This document shows, piece after piece, positions 14,200-23,095 of a stretch of DNA of 25,544 bases. The translations under genes were made by a program, and so were the position numbers. The notes beneath the pieces were generated by a model that saw nothing but the letters and a program-made list of their open reading frames with translations, was not told the DNA's origin and searched no databases. Source of the DNA: Deltaproteobacteria bacterium (GTDB lineage Bacteria > Desulfobacterota > DSM-4660 > Desulfatiglandales > B25-G16); contig JAGYMO010000333.1 in assembly GCA_018400255.1 (NCBI GenBank), positions 1 to 25,544 on the forward strand, given 5' to 3'. Position 1 is the stretch's first letter; the number at the start of each line of letters is the position of its first letter.

Positions 14200-14799
14200 A
14201 TGAAAAAATTTGTGCGTCATAATATATTTGCATTATGTGTTGTTTCTTTTTCGTTAGCCTCTTTTTTAACAGCACCTTTTCTATCCGCGGAAATAACCCT
14301 GAGAGAAAAACTTCAAAAGGCAGATGAGTTGTCCAAAAATGGCTTTGAAGCTGCCAGCGAGGCAAGACATGTCGGCGATTTAGGCCTTGCTAAAAGTGCC
14401 TTAGAAAATGCCAATGAGGCGACATTGCTTTTATCAGAGGTGGTAGAAGAGACGTCCCTGGTGATTACCGAGGTATTAGATACAATGAAGAAGGAGGATT
14501 ATTGTTCGGCCGCAGAGGCCGCATTGACAACTCACTATAACATCTCAAAGGCTACCACTCAGGCTATATATGCATCCTCATATATTGCTCAAACAAGTAC
14601 CTCACCAAAAACAGTTTCAGGGGCCAGGGAAGTATTCAAGGATGCTAATGAACTTATTCAGAAGCTTGACCAAATTCAAAAAAGGATTATAGAGATACTT
14701 CGCGCGTGCGGCATTGAACCCATAGTACCTGAACCTTACAAATTACCAGAGGAGGAGAAACTGTTAATTAAGGAAATTGAGCCGGCCAGCCCAATTTAA
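14200..14799 (+). CDS. Secreted helical protein of unknown function, first gene of the exopolysaccharide locus
   Basis: A 199-residue protein with a clear signal peptide (MKKFVRHNIFALCVVSFSLASFL then APFLSA, cleavage near residue 30), so it is periplasmic or exported. The mature part is mostly alpha-helical with Ala/Glu/Lys-rich segments that look loosely repeated (KADELSKNGFEAASEARHVG and KSALENANEATLLLSEVVEE), possibly a small helical bundle. Two Cys are present, in the DYCSAAEAA region and in RACGIEP, and could form a disulfide. The tail is Pro/Glu-rich (EPYKLPEEEKLL). It matches no family I recognise. It is transcribed toward the outer-membrane barrel gene, 76 bases away, so a part in polysaccharide export or cell-surface assembly is plausible but inferred. 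Confidence 0.8.
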   Translation: MKKFVRHNIFALCVVSFSLASFLTAPFLSAEITLREKLQKADELSKNGFEAASEARHVGDLGLAKSALENANEATLLLSEVVEETSLVITEVLDTMKKEDYCSAAEAALTTHYNISKATTQAIYASSYIAQTSTSPKTVSGAREVFKDANELIQKLDQIQKRIIEILRACGIEPIVPEPYKLPEEEKLLIKEIEPASPI

Positions 14800-14875
14800 A
14801 AGGTATGTTACTCAATAAGATCATAATTCTCTTTCAATCTTTATCTTTATGAAACAATAAAAAAGGAGAAAATAA

Positions 14876-16102
14876 ATGCTACTCAGAAAACACAACTTAT
14901 GCTTATTGGTTGTCATATTATTTATTTTGATCCTCGGTGGGACTGCTATGGCAGCTCAAAAGTTCAAAATAAAACCAAGGTTTTCAGCTAGCTGGAAGGT
15001 TGATGATAACTTTTATAAATCTGAGGTAAATGAAAGGGAGGTTTACACATACCTCTTTCAGCCAGGAGTAGACCTGGGTTTTGAAACGGCCAAAAACCTG
15101 CTTTCCTTCAGCTACACACTAAATAATTATAACTATGATGATCAGGATAGTCTATTGCCTGGGCAGGAGCCTGCGGACAGGGAAGATTATACAGGACATA
15201 AGTTAATATTTAGAGATACTTATAAACCGACAGACAGACTCTTTTTGGGATTGGAGGATTTATACGACAAGACACGTGAACCAGCAGATTCAGACAGATT
15301 CAGCAATTCAATTTCGAGAGACAAGTATACTGTAAATCAGATATCTCCCTGGGTTTCATATGAGATTGGCCCTAAGTTATCATCTGAGTTTAGGTATAGA
15401 TACAAAGAAAGAGACTATGATAAAGCAGCCAATGAAGATGCTGAAGAGAACAGGGCTATCATCACATTGACTTACAATTTAAAACCGAAAACTACTCTTA
15501 ATCTCGAGTATCAAACTTGGGAAATGGACTATGACCTTGCAAGCTCAGACTATGATTCGGATCAAATTAAGCTGATATTTATGAAACAATTTAAATATTT
15601 TTCAGTTGAAGCAGGTGCGGGTTACCAGAATCGAAGTTTTGATGTCAACAGCATAGATGATATGGATTTATTTACATACAGAGTAAGCCTTATGGGGCAG
15701 AACCCACCAAAACCTAATAGGGAACCCAGGAGTTCCATAGAGTTGGCCGCTGAACAAAATTTAAATGATTTAGGAGAAGGTGAAGAGTATTTTAAGGCCC
15801 AAAGATATAGCCTAAAGGCAATGCATGTATTTATGGAAAAAATAATAGCCTCTGCTCAAGGTTATTACCAAAATAGCGATTATGAAATAACAACAGGGAT
15901 TACGCCATCCGGTTCGATAGAATTGCGTGAAGATAAGATATATAATCTATCATGCAGCTTAGGCTATAAATTTTTAGAGTGGCTCACATTTTCTTTGACC
16001 GCCGGCTATGAGGACCGTAATTCTAATCTTGCCGGCCTTGACTATGACAACAGGTATTATATGGCAAAAATGGACTTCAGTTATCCTCTTGGGAAAAAGT
16101 AG
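14876..16102 (+). CDS. Outer-membrane beta-barrel protein of the exopolysaccharide locus
   Basis: A 408-residue protein with a signal peptide (LLVVILFILILGGTAMA, cleavage after about residue 26) and a mature part of alternating polar/hydrophobic strands rich in Tyr, Phe and Asp, for example LSFSYTLNNYNYDD, SSEFRYRYKERDYD, TLNLEYQTWEMDYD and YYMAKMDFSYPLG near the C-terminus. This is the pattern of the outer membrane beta-barrel proteins found beside Wza/Wzc genes in exosortase-type and related exopolysaccharide clusters. The terminal residue is not Phe; the final strand ends DFSYPLGKK. It probably serves as a pore or anchoring protein for polymer export. AAGGAG sits 9 bases before the ATG. 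Confidence 0.8.
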   Translation: MLLRKHNLCLLVVILFILILGGTAMAAQKFKIKPRFSASWKVDDNFYKSEVNEREVYTYLFQPGVDLGFETAKNLLSFSYTLNNYNYDDQDSLLPGQEPADREDYTGHKLIFRDTYKPTDRLFLGLEDLYDKTREPADSDRFSNSISRDKYTVNQISPWVSYEIGPKLSSEFRYRYKERDYDKAANEDAEENRAIITLTYNLKPKTTLNLEYQTWEMDYDLASSDYDSDQIKLIFMKQFKYFSVEAGAGYQNRSFDVNSIDDMDLFTYRVSLMGQNPPKPNREPRSSIELAAEQNLNDLGEGEEYFKAQRYSLKAMHVFMEKIIASAQGYYQNSDYEITTGITPSGSIELREDKIYNLSCSLGYKFLEWLTFSLTAGYEDRNSNLAGLDYDNRYYMAKMDFSYPLGKK

Positions 16103-16126
16103 CTTTTTGTCAATACATAGAAGACT

Positions 16127-16169
16127 AAAAAAGGCAGTAAGCATAGAGGTTTTGGTTATCTGCCTTTTT
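16127..16169 (+). terminator. Rho-independent terminator or attenuator inside the exopolysaccharide operon
   Basis: A perfect 10-base inverted repeat AAAAAGGCAG / CTGCCTTTTT (16128-16137 and 16160-16169) with the T run at its 3' end. The stem can be extended by TAA/TTA with one bulge. It lies 25 bases after the barrel gene and ends about 40 bases before the Wza-like gene. The A run on the other side would let it work in both directions. Confidence 0.62.
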
Positions 16170-16209
16170 CATTTCTTTGCCTCATCTTTTTTTCATATCT
16201 CCAATAATA

Positions 16210-17118
16210 ATGAATGATTTTTTTAAAATCTCAAAAAATATTTTTTTAGCCCCATTTATTATTGGGATATGCCTGTTTGTGTTTTCTTTACATTCAAATG
16301 CCCAGAATGAAGACTATCTGATTGGGCCAAGGGATATCCTTACCGTAATAATTTACGCCGGCGGAGAGGAGCAACAGAAAGTAGACCTCACTGTTTCTGC
16401 TCAAGGCACAATTAATGCGCCTTTTATTGGCCCTGTAAGCGTTAAAGGCTTGTCAATTAGACAGTTAGAATTGGCCATCACTGAGCCTTTGGCCAGAGAT
16501 TACTTTGTGAATCCTCAAGTGAATATTAGAGTAAAAGAATACCACAGCCTCCATTATTATATATCAGGGGCAGTAAAATCGCCTGGTATGTATGAGGTAT
16601 CTTCAAATACAAGCCTGATGGAGCTTTTAGCAAAGGCTGGCGGTGTCTTGCCGGAAAGAGGGAACGTAGCCTACATACTGAGGGAATCCGTGGAGCTAAT
16701 AGAACAGAAGGAAGCGATTGAGGACTTCATCCTTGTCAAAGACCCAATTAAAATAGACTTAAAGAAACTTTTGGATTTAGGCGATATGAGCTTTAATGTA
16801 ATGCTCAAGCCAGGTGATGTTGTTTATATCCCCCTTGAAAAGACCCTTGATTTAGCAGAATCAAAGATATATGTCGAAGGGGAGGTCAAAAAACCCGGTG
16901 TCTATGATTTTCAGGTCGGATTAACTGCAATGAATGCATGTATAATGGCCGGGGGTTTTGACAAATTTGCTGCACCTAACCGAACTAAGATTATAAGAAA
17001 AAATAAGAAAAATCAGGGGATAATTAAAATTAACTTGGATGAGGTCAGGGAGGGAAAGATCCCTGACATTGAATTGAAGCCTGGTGACAGAATATATGTA
17101 CCAGAGACATGGTTATAG
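16210..17118 (+). CDS. Wza-like polysaccharide export protein (Poly_export and SLBB domains)
   Basis: A 302-residue protein read from ATG 16210. After the signal peptide (FLAPFIIGICLFVFSLHSNA, cleavage near residue 32) comes the Poly_export domain: YLIGPRDILTVIIYAG, VSAQGTINAPFIGPVSVKGLSIRQLE, then a beta-grasp SLBB domain (HYYISGAVKSPGMYEVS, LLAKAGGVLPERGN) and a second one (KIYVEGEVKKPGVYDF, NACIMAGGFDKFAAPNRTKIIR), ending KPGDRIYVPE. Members form the periplasmic/outer-membrane channel for polysaccharide. There is no lipobox Cys at the cleavage site, unlike E. coli Wza. An upstream TTG start at 16177 is possible but would push the signal peptide away from the N-terminus. No strong ribosome site is visible before either start. 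Confidence 0.9.
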   Translation: MNDFFKISKNIFLAPFIIGICLFVFSLHSNAQNEDYLIGPRDILTVIIYAGGEEQQKVDLTVSAQGTINAPFIGPVSVKGLSIRQLELAITEPLARDYFVNPQVNIRVKEYHSLHYYISGAVKSPGMYEVSSNTSLMELLAKAGGVLPERGNVAYILRESVELIEQKEAIEDFILVKDPIKIDLKKLLDLGDMSFNVMLKPGDVVYIPLEKTLDLAESKIYVEGEVKKPGVYDFQVGLTAMNACIMAGGFDKFAAPNRTKIIRKNKKNQGIIKINLDEVREGKIPDIELKPGDRIYVPETWL

Positions 17119-17214
17119 AGTAAGAGGAATTATGGAGGCAGCATATTTGACAATTATAAGAAGGAAGGTAGTTTTTTGCTTATTATGCAGGTTTTGCATA
17201 ATTATGGAGAAGAT

Positions 17215-19932
17215 ATGACCATTTCAGGGAATAAACAATCTCTTCATCTTACAGATTATTACTATATCCTTGCAAAGTACAGGTGGACTATATTCTCCTG
17301 CCTCGCTATAGTTGTATCTCTGACAATGCTTTTCAGCTTCCTGGCAAAACCCATATACAGGGCCGGCACCACCCTTGTTATTGAAAAGGAACAAAGCACA
17401 TCACCATTGACGGGTGAAAGGTTAGATTATGAAAGCTATATAAGCCAATCACTCACATTCAATACCCATTTCAAGCTTATAACCTCACGGCCTGTCTTAA
17501 AGAAGGTTATAAACCACCTGAACCTTGATCGGTTAGATATAGGGCAGGAGATAGAAATCAATCCTTGGAAGGAGATGTTGGCGCAGTTCAAGAAAAATAT
17601 AAGATTGCTCCTCAAGAAAAATGAAGAGACCCCAAACTCCCAGGAAAGATTGGCATATATAATTGAAAAGCTGGGACGAAAAATCAACATTGATCAGGTT
17701 AGAGACACTCGTCTTTTGCGGATAAATGTAGATGACCATAATAGAGATGTTGCCATAGATTTGGCAAACTCTATTGCAATGGCTTACATTGAGTTTAATA
17801 TAGCCAACAACCTATCCTCATCTAAAGATACATTAAGCTGGATGACAGACCAGTTGTATGAAATGAAGAAAAAGTTAGAAGATGCTGAGGAAGAATTCTT
17901 GGCATATAAACAAAGAGAGAAACTCTTTTCAATAAAGGGAAGGCAAAGTGTAATAATTAAGAAAATAGAAGAATTTAATGATGCCTATATAAATGCCAGG
18001 AATAAAAGGCTTGAACTGGATTCTGTATTGGAAAAGCTGCGGCAAGACCTTATTCCGGGGGAAGATTTCCCTCGTATACGATCCCTCATAAATAATCCAC
18101 TAATAGATAATCTTTACAGCCAGCTCCTCGAATCCGAGGTAGAGCTTGAAAGACTTAAAAAGGTGTATAGACCTAAGCATCCAAAGGCAATACAAATACA
18201 AACAAAGATTGATAACACAAGAAGCAAACTCCAAGAAGAATTTAGAAAAGAAATTGAAAACATTAAATCTGAGCGGTCTGTGCTTCTGTCGAGAGAGGCT
18301 GTGCTGCAGAAAACTATAGGAGATTTTGAAAAAGAAGCCCTTGGTATAAACAGGAAAGAATTAAAATATAGCATATTAGAGAGAAATGTTGAGACAAATA
18401 AAAAATTATACAATACGCTTCTTTCTAAGGTTAAGGAATCTAATATTGTTGTTAATAAAGGCCTATCTAATATAAGAATTGCCGAAAAGGCCGTAGCGCC
18501 CCAAAGCCCTGTCAGGCCCAGAAAAATGCTTAATTTTATTTTAAGCGTTATTTTTGGCCTTGTAATTGGTACAAGCTTGGCCTTTTTATGGGAATACCTT
18601 GATAGATCTTTGCGTACTGAGGAGGATGTTCAAAGGTATATAAAACTTCCAGTTCTTTCAGTAATACCAAAGACAGGCATGGCCGGCATCAAAGGGAAAA
18701 AAAAGGCAAAAAAAGGGCATGCGATTTCTCCTGTTTTGTCTAACTTATTTTTGGATAACTACCCTATGAATTCCTCCTTTGCAGAATCTTATAGAACCTT
18801 AAGGACCAATATCAATTTTTCGTTTATGAAAAAGGGGTTTGGCTCCCTTTTAATAACCAGCGCTGGTGAAGATGAGGGAAAAACAAGCACGGCAGCGAAC
18901 CTAGCATACACAATAAGTAAATCCGGGATGTCTGTCTTGATGGTTGATGCTGACCTTAGAAAAACCACCCTTAGCCATCTTATGGGTGCTGATAAATCAC
19001 CTGGCCTTACAGGGCTAATTTCGGAGATTTATAACTTTGATATACAAAAAGGCTCTTTAGGGGAAGTTTCCATAAATGATCTTTTTCACCTTTTATCCAT
19101 CCAAAAAAAGACAGGGCTTTTAGGTTTGTCTGGGGATGGGCATAAATTAACATTGAGTTTTTTACAGGGTAATTTGGTTGATCTAGACTGGGTAACAAGG
19201 CCTAAGGAAAATGAGCTGCCCGCTATTTTAGAGAAAACAGGCTTGCTGGATAAAGAAAAAATAAGTCAGGCTGTTCAAAGGCAAGAGCATACCGGACAAA
19301 GGCTGAGCTTTATCCTTTTGAATGGCGGATTTCTCCAAAGGGAACAACTGACAGGCCCACTTACAATTTATATGATGGAAGGCCTCAGGGTCGCCCTTCA
19401 GTTTAACGAAGGAGTGTTTTATTTTAAAGATATGCCTGAAGAAAGTTTTAGAAAAATATTTTTTAACCCAGTAGATTTTACGAGCCTATTAAGCCAGAGT
19501 ATTTCTGAATGGGAGGAAACGCCTTTTTTTCAAAAAGTGATTAACTCAGTCATTATAAAAACGGGGATTGAAAATCTTTTCCTTCTCCCTGGCGGGAAAA
19601 TACCCCCTAACCCATCGGAATTACTATCATCTGAGATTATGCCTTTCCTTGTGTCAAAGCTGAAAAAATTTTTTGATGTTCTAATCATTGATTCAGCCCC
19701 ATTATTGCCTGCAAGCGACGCCCTTTTATTAACACCATACTCAGACGGGGCGGTACTGATAGTTAAAGCGGGCAACATGAACAGAAATATGGTTACAAAG
19801 GCTATAGAGCAACTTAATATGGTAAAGGCCAATCTTGTGGGAATAGTGCTTGGCCAGGTTGATGTAAAGAGAGAGGGTTATTACAAGAATTACCATAAAT
19901 ATTACTCAACGTATTACGGAGAAAAGAAATAG
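17215..19932 (+). CDS. Wzz/Wzc-like chain-length regulator and BY-tyrosine kinase with an inserted DUF4388-like domain
   Basis: A 905-residue inner-membrane protein (numbering from ATG 17215, chosen for GGAGA just before it; a TTG at 17176 is the alternative). Wzz domain with TM1 (about 25-43), long periplasmic coiled coil (210-420), PxxPxxPxK-like RPRKMLN before TM2 (439-457), then the kinase: Walker A SAGEDEGKTS (549-558, K556), Walker A' MVDADLRKT (576-584), Walker B VLIIDSAP (822-829), and a C-terminal Tyr cluster GYYKNYHKYYSTYY (888-901, seven Tyr). Between Walker A' and Walker B an extra segment of about 160 residues (612-772) reads as DUF4388/PATAN: GSLGEVSINDLFHLLSIQ, KTGLLGLSGDG, SFLQGNLVDLDW and LQFNEGVFYFKDM. 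The gene overlaps the next one by a single base. Controls polymer length and export by cycling phosphorylation. Confidence 0.92.
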   Translation: MTISGNKQSLHLTDYYYILAKYRWTIFSCLAIVVSLTMLFSFLAKPIYRAGTTLVIEKEQSTSPLTGERLDYESYISQSLTFNTHFKLITSRPVLKKVINHLNLDRLDIGQEIEINPWKEMLAQFKKNIRLLLKKNEETPNSQERLAYIIEKLGRKINIDQVRDTRLLRINVDDHNRDVAIDLANSIAMAYIEFNIANNLSSSKDTLSWMTDQLYEMKKKLEDAEEEFLAYKQREKLFSIKGRQSVIIKKIEEFNDAYINARNKRLELDSVLEKLRQDLIPGEDFPRIRSLINNPLIDNLYSQLLESEVELERLKKVYRPKHPKAIQIQTKIDNTRSKLQEEFRKEIENIKSERSVLLSREAVLQKTIGDFEKEALGINRKELKYSILERNVETNKKLYNTLLSKVKESNIVVNKGLSNIRIAEKAVAPQSPVRPRKMLNFILSVIFGLVIGTSLAFLWEYLDRSLRTEEDVQRYIKLPVLSVIPKTGMAGIKGKKKAKKGHAISPVLSNLFLDNYPMNSSFAESYRTLRTNINFSFMKKGFGSLLITSAGEDEGKTSTAANLAYTISKSGMSVLMVDADLRKTTLSHLMGADKSPGLTGLISEIYNFDIQKGSLGEVSINDLFHLLSIQKKTGLLGLSGDGHKLTLSFLQGNLVDLDWVTRPKENELPAILEKTGLLDKEKISQAVQRQEHTGQRLSFILLNGGFLQREQLTGPLTIYMMEGLRVALQFNEGVFYFKDMPEESFRKIFFNPVDFTSLLSQSISEWEETPFFQKVINSVIIKTGIENLFLLPGGKIPPNPSELLSSEIMPFLVSKLKKFFDVLIIDSAPLLPASDALLLTPYSDGAVLIVKAGNMNRNMVTKAIEQLNMVKANLVGIVLGQVDVKREGYYKNYHKYYSTYYGEKK

Positions 19933-21554
19933 TGCAAACAGGTGGTATCAGGGCACACTTTTCTCTTATCCTGCGAGTATTTTTTTGCACCCTAACAATA
20001 GCATTTTCTGTCTTTTTGTTTTATCACCTCTTCCTTGATTTAATCTCACAATCATATGTTCAAAGAGCCGATAGACTGATTCGTAAGGGAAACTATGGAT
20101 TGGCTATAAACTCCCTTAATAAAGCATTACGTTTCAGCCCGTCTAATGCTGGGATTCTTAAGAGGATCGGGAGGGCACATTTTAAAATTGCTCAGATAAC
20201 CCGCTTAGAAGAGAAGGCCCTGTCTCATTTTCTTCAAGCAAAAAATTATTACCTCAAGGCATATAGGTTTAATCCCCTAAATTCCGAAATTTCCTACTGG
20301 GTAGCGATACAGGAGATGGCTCTTGAAAAATTATACAACAACATATTTCCTGTGAACGATGAAAACCCTTATCACGCCCTCCCCTATTTCAAAAGGGCCA
20401 TAGAGCTATGGCCAAATTCCATGGTATATAATTATGAATTTTCCAGGTACCTTTATCACTTTCATAAAGACACAAATACATTTCTTTCTGTTATCGCCAG
20501 GCTGTTCATGGTTTATCCACCTGTATATAAAGATATAAGGAAGGATGCTTTGTGGTCTCCTGCGACAAGGGAGGCAGCCAAAAAAGGGCTTGAGAGCGCA
20601 ATAAAAAAGGGCGTTTTGAGGGGTGATGCCTATAAGGCCATGTCTTTAATTCTTTCAGAGGAAGGCGATTGGGCTGGCGCTGTTTCTCAGTTTAAAAAAA
20701 TTCTTTCTCTGCAAGGCAATAAGAATTCTTCTAAAGACTATATACGCTTAGGCTATCTTTATTTAAAAAATATGGATCTGCCCATGGCAGAAACATGTTT
20801 TTTAAAGGGGCTAAAATTAAGCAGACATCTGGAAAAAGACCTTAATGACCTCTACAATTTTTATGGAAGGGAAGGGTATACAGAGGAGCGTTATAACCTT
20901 TTCGACGTAGTAAGGCACAGCTTTATTTTTTCAAGCACAATAGAGACTCTCACAGCTCGATCCCTGATACAGTTAAATAGATTTAACAAGGCAAGGTCTA
21001 TTTTGATGGATTTAAACCAGAGAAAACCTACCCCTGAGGCATATTATCTTCTTGCAAGGATTGCGCAGGCAGAAGAAGATTGGGACAATGCCGAAATTGC
21101 AGCACAGAGGGCTGTAGTTCTTGACGCAAAAAAAGGTCAATATCATCTGCTTTTCTCGCAAATACTTAATCGCTTAAAGAAATATGAGAGGGCTGAAAAA
21201 GAGGCTGGCTTAGCTATCAGGTGCTCAGCTAAACCAGACCCATGGCTTTTCGATAATAGGGCATGGATAAGACGGAAGCTAAAAAAATACCATATGGCAT
21301 TAAGAGACTGGGACGTTGCGATCAGATTGAGCCCTGAGAGAGCGCCTTATTATGCAAGAGCGGCTGAATGCTGTATGCTAATGGGAAATTTTTCTATAGC
21401 CACTGATTATTACAAAAGGGCCGTAGAACTAGACCCGGAAAATAGAGATTACCAAAGAAGATACCATGAGATTGAATTTTACAAACTTGAACATTCAGAT
21501 AAAACAGATACTATTTGTTTAGACAGGAATTATTTTTCATGCCTGAGTCCATAA
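19932..21554 (+). CDS. Membrane-anchored tetratricopeptide-repeat protein
   Basis: A 540-residue protein that starts with GTG at 19932, overlapping the TAG of the kinase gene by one base (TAGTG). One N-terminal membrane helix (about residues 12-35) is followed by TPR units, for instance residues 43-76 (QRADRLIRKGNYGLAINSLNKALRF), a GDWAGAVSQFKKILSLQ region near 240, EDWDNAEIAAQRAVVL near 385, and MLMGNFSIATDYYKRAVELDPENRDY at the end. The topology places the repeats in the periplasm. TPR proteins of this kind sit in exopolysaccharide loci and are thought to scaffold polymerisation, modification or export (compare AlgK/PelB-type proteins). It is translationally coupled with its neighbours. The precise partner is unknown. 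Confidence 0.85.
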   Translation: MQTGGIRAHFSLILRVFFCTLTIAFSVFLFYHLFLDLISQSYVQRADRLIRKGNYGLAINSLNKALRFSPSNAGILKRIGRAHFKIAQITRLEEKALSHFLQAKNYYLKAYRFNPLNSEISYWVAIQEMALEKLYNNIFPVNDENPYHALPYFKRAIELWPNSMVYNYEFSRYLYHFHKDTNTFLSVIARLFMVYPPVYKDIRKDALWSPATREAAKKGLESAIKKGVLRGDAYKAMSLILSEEGDWAGAVSQFKKILSLQGNKNSSKDYIRLGYLYLKNMDLPMAETCFLKGLKLSRHLEKDLNDLYNFYGREGYTEERYNLFDVVRHSFIFSSTIETLTARSLIQLNRFNKARSILMDLNQRKPTPEAYYLLARIAQAEEDWDNAEIAAQRAVVLDAKKGQYHLLFSQILNRLKKYERAEKEAGLAIRCSAKPDPWLFDNRAWIRRKLKKYHMALRDWDVAIRLSPERAPYYARAAECCMLMGNFSIATDYYKRAVELDPENRDYQRRYHEIEFYKLEHSDKTDTICLDRNYFSCLSP

Positions 21555-22825
21555 AAATTGCCCGTTATGCCCTTTATTTATTGCTAATATTTACGCCTCT
21601 CGCCAGGGGCTCAGTCCAGGAATGGGCGATAGCCATAATCCATCTAATAACGTTATCTGCTGTAACCTCATTTATGCTGGACAGATGTGTCAAATGGGAA
21701 TGGAAATGGGTAAAAACAGCCTTAAATAAGCCAATCCTGGCCCTTGTTATATTATGTGTAGTATCAGCCGTTTTTTCTATTCACAGAGGATCAAGTTTGC
21801 GGGCAATAATCTTATTGATTAATTATCTGGCAATTTTTTATCTTGTTATCTTTGCAATCAATAACAAACCAAGACTTTTAAATTTTGCATACCTTATTGT
21901 TAGCGTAGGCGCGTTCTTATCGGTTTTTGGTATTTTTAAGAGGTTTGGATATAATCCCTTTTCCTGGTGGAATTACGATGACCTTAAATATAGTATGGAT
22001 TTTCTATCAGCTACTTATGGGAACCATAACCATTTGGCTGGCTATTTAGAGATGGTCATACCCTTAACATTGGGGCTCTTTTTAATTGATTTCAGGGGCG
22101 GCAAGCTTTTATTGATAATTTATTTATCCTTTATAATGGTGACTGCCCTGATTCTTTCACTATCCAGGGGGGGCTGGATGGGCTTTATTTTTGGGATTTC
22201 CTTCTTTTCCTATGGTTTGATGAAAAATTACTATTTCAAGAAGAAAAGACTTTTTCTAGGCTTGATTGGCTCCTTGCTTTTATTATCAATTGTTATACTT
22301 TCCAGTACCCCTGTTGTGGAAAGGGCCATAAGTATTCTAGAAAAAGAGGGAGAGGCGGACTTTTATGCAAGGACAGTAGCCTGGAAGGGGGCTATTAAAA
22401 TGATTGCTGATAAGCCCTTGCTTGGAACTGGCCCAGGCACTTTTTCCTCAGGTTTTACAAAATATCAGCCTGCGGGTCTTTCAAGCCATTTTACGAAGGC
22501 ACACAATGATTACCTTCACTTTATTGCTGAGGTCGGGGTTTTGTTAATTCCCATTATTATCTGGATGGCAATAGTTTTCTTTAGGGAAGGTTTCTATAAG
22601 CTAAGGAGCCCAAGCCGCCTGATAAGAGGTATAACACTTGGTGCGATGTCTGGTGTAACAGCCATTCTTTTTCATAGCCTGATAGATTTTAATTTACACA
22701 TACCGGCTAATGCCCTTATGTTTACCGTGCTGTCAGCATTAGTTGTTGCCCCTCTGCCAGGAAAGGGTCATGCAGGGACTTATAAAAGCGAACAGCTAAA
22801 AAAGTATCACTCATTTGTTGCCTAA
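21539..22825 (+). CDS. O-antigen ligase/polymerase family protein (Wzy/WaaL-like)
   Basis: A 428-residue integral membrane protein with about ten to twelve hydrophobic segments and the Wzy_C family pattern: ALILSLSRGGWMGFIFGI near 200-217, then a large periplasmic loop with ERAISILEKEG, GAIKMIADKPLLGTGPGTF, and the conserved AHNDYLHFIAEVGVL (Arg/His cluster) near 323-337, ending with HSLIDFNLHIPANALMFTV. Such proteins join undecaprenyl-linked repeat units (polymerase) or transfer glycan (ligase); polymerase is likelier beside Wza and Wzc. The ATG at 21539 overlaps the end of the TPR gene by 16 bases; AGGA lies 12 bases upstream. A TTG at 21515 would add eight residues. Confidence 0.9.
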   Translation: MPESIKIARYALYLLLIFTPLARGSVQEWAIAIIHLITLSAVTSFMLDRCVKWEWKWVKTALNKPILALVILCVVSAVFSIHRGSSLRAIILLINYLAIFYLVIFAINNKPRLLNFAYLIVSVGAFLSVFGIFKRFGYNPFSWWNYDDLKYSMDFLSATYGNHNHLAGYLEMVIPLTLGLFLIDFRGGKLLLIIYLSFIMVTALILSLSRGGWMGFIFGISFFSYGLMKNYYFKKKRLFLGLIGSLLLLSIVILSSTPVVERAISILEKEGEADFYARTVAWKGAIKMIADKPLLGTGPGTFSSGFTKYQPAGLSSHFTKAHNDYLHFIAEVGVLLIPIIIWMAIVFFREGFYKLRSPSRLIRGITLGAMSGVTAILFHSLIDFNLHIPANALMFTVLSALVVAPLPGKGHAGTYKSEQLKKYHSFVA

Positions 22826-23095
22826 ATTTTTTTAATGAGAATTTTTTGATAGCTAAGCCAAAGATTATATTCTATGCTATTTATAACATCAGCTTCATAA
22901 TAAATATAAGAGCCCCTGATACACTATAGACTTTCAGAAAAAAATGAGCTTTTATTAAAAGGCTTTGACTTTACTCAGCCTTTGGCCAGTTATCAGCAAT
23001 AGAAAATTTTATTTTCATGCCTTTAAATTGGTTTATTGAAAATTTACCAACTAATAAAGGAAGGGCTAAAATTTAAGTAAAAGAGTGAAGAACAC
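22826..23095 (+). promoter_or_regulatory. AT-rich gap before the GDP-fucose genes
   Basis: A 270-base stretch without a gene. It holds a 7-base stem AAAGGCT / AGCCTTT (22958-22964 with 22977-22983) lacking a T run, and just after it TTTGGCC...CAGCA (22983-22998), which has the GG and GC pairs spaced 10 apart as in sigma-54 promoters but poor flanking match. A separate promoter for gmd-fcl is likely given the size of the gap, but its position cannot be fixed by eye. GGAAGG near 23061 is too far from the gmd ATG to be its ribosome site. Confidence 0.3.

Noticed and set aside
22983..22998. Sigma-54-like promoter (GG and GC 10 bases apart) before gmd
   Set aside because: Only the two dinucleotides fit; flanking bases differ from the TGGCAC/TTGC consensus, and no sigma-54 activator is encoded nearby.
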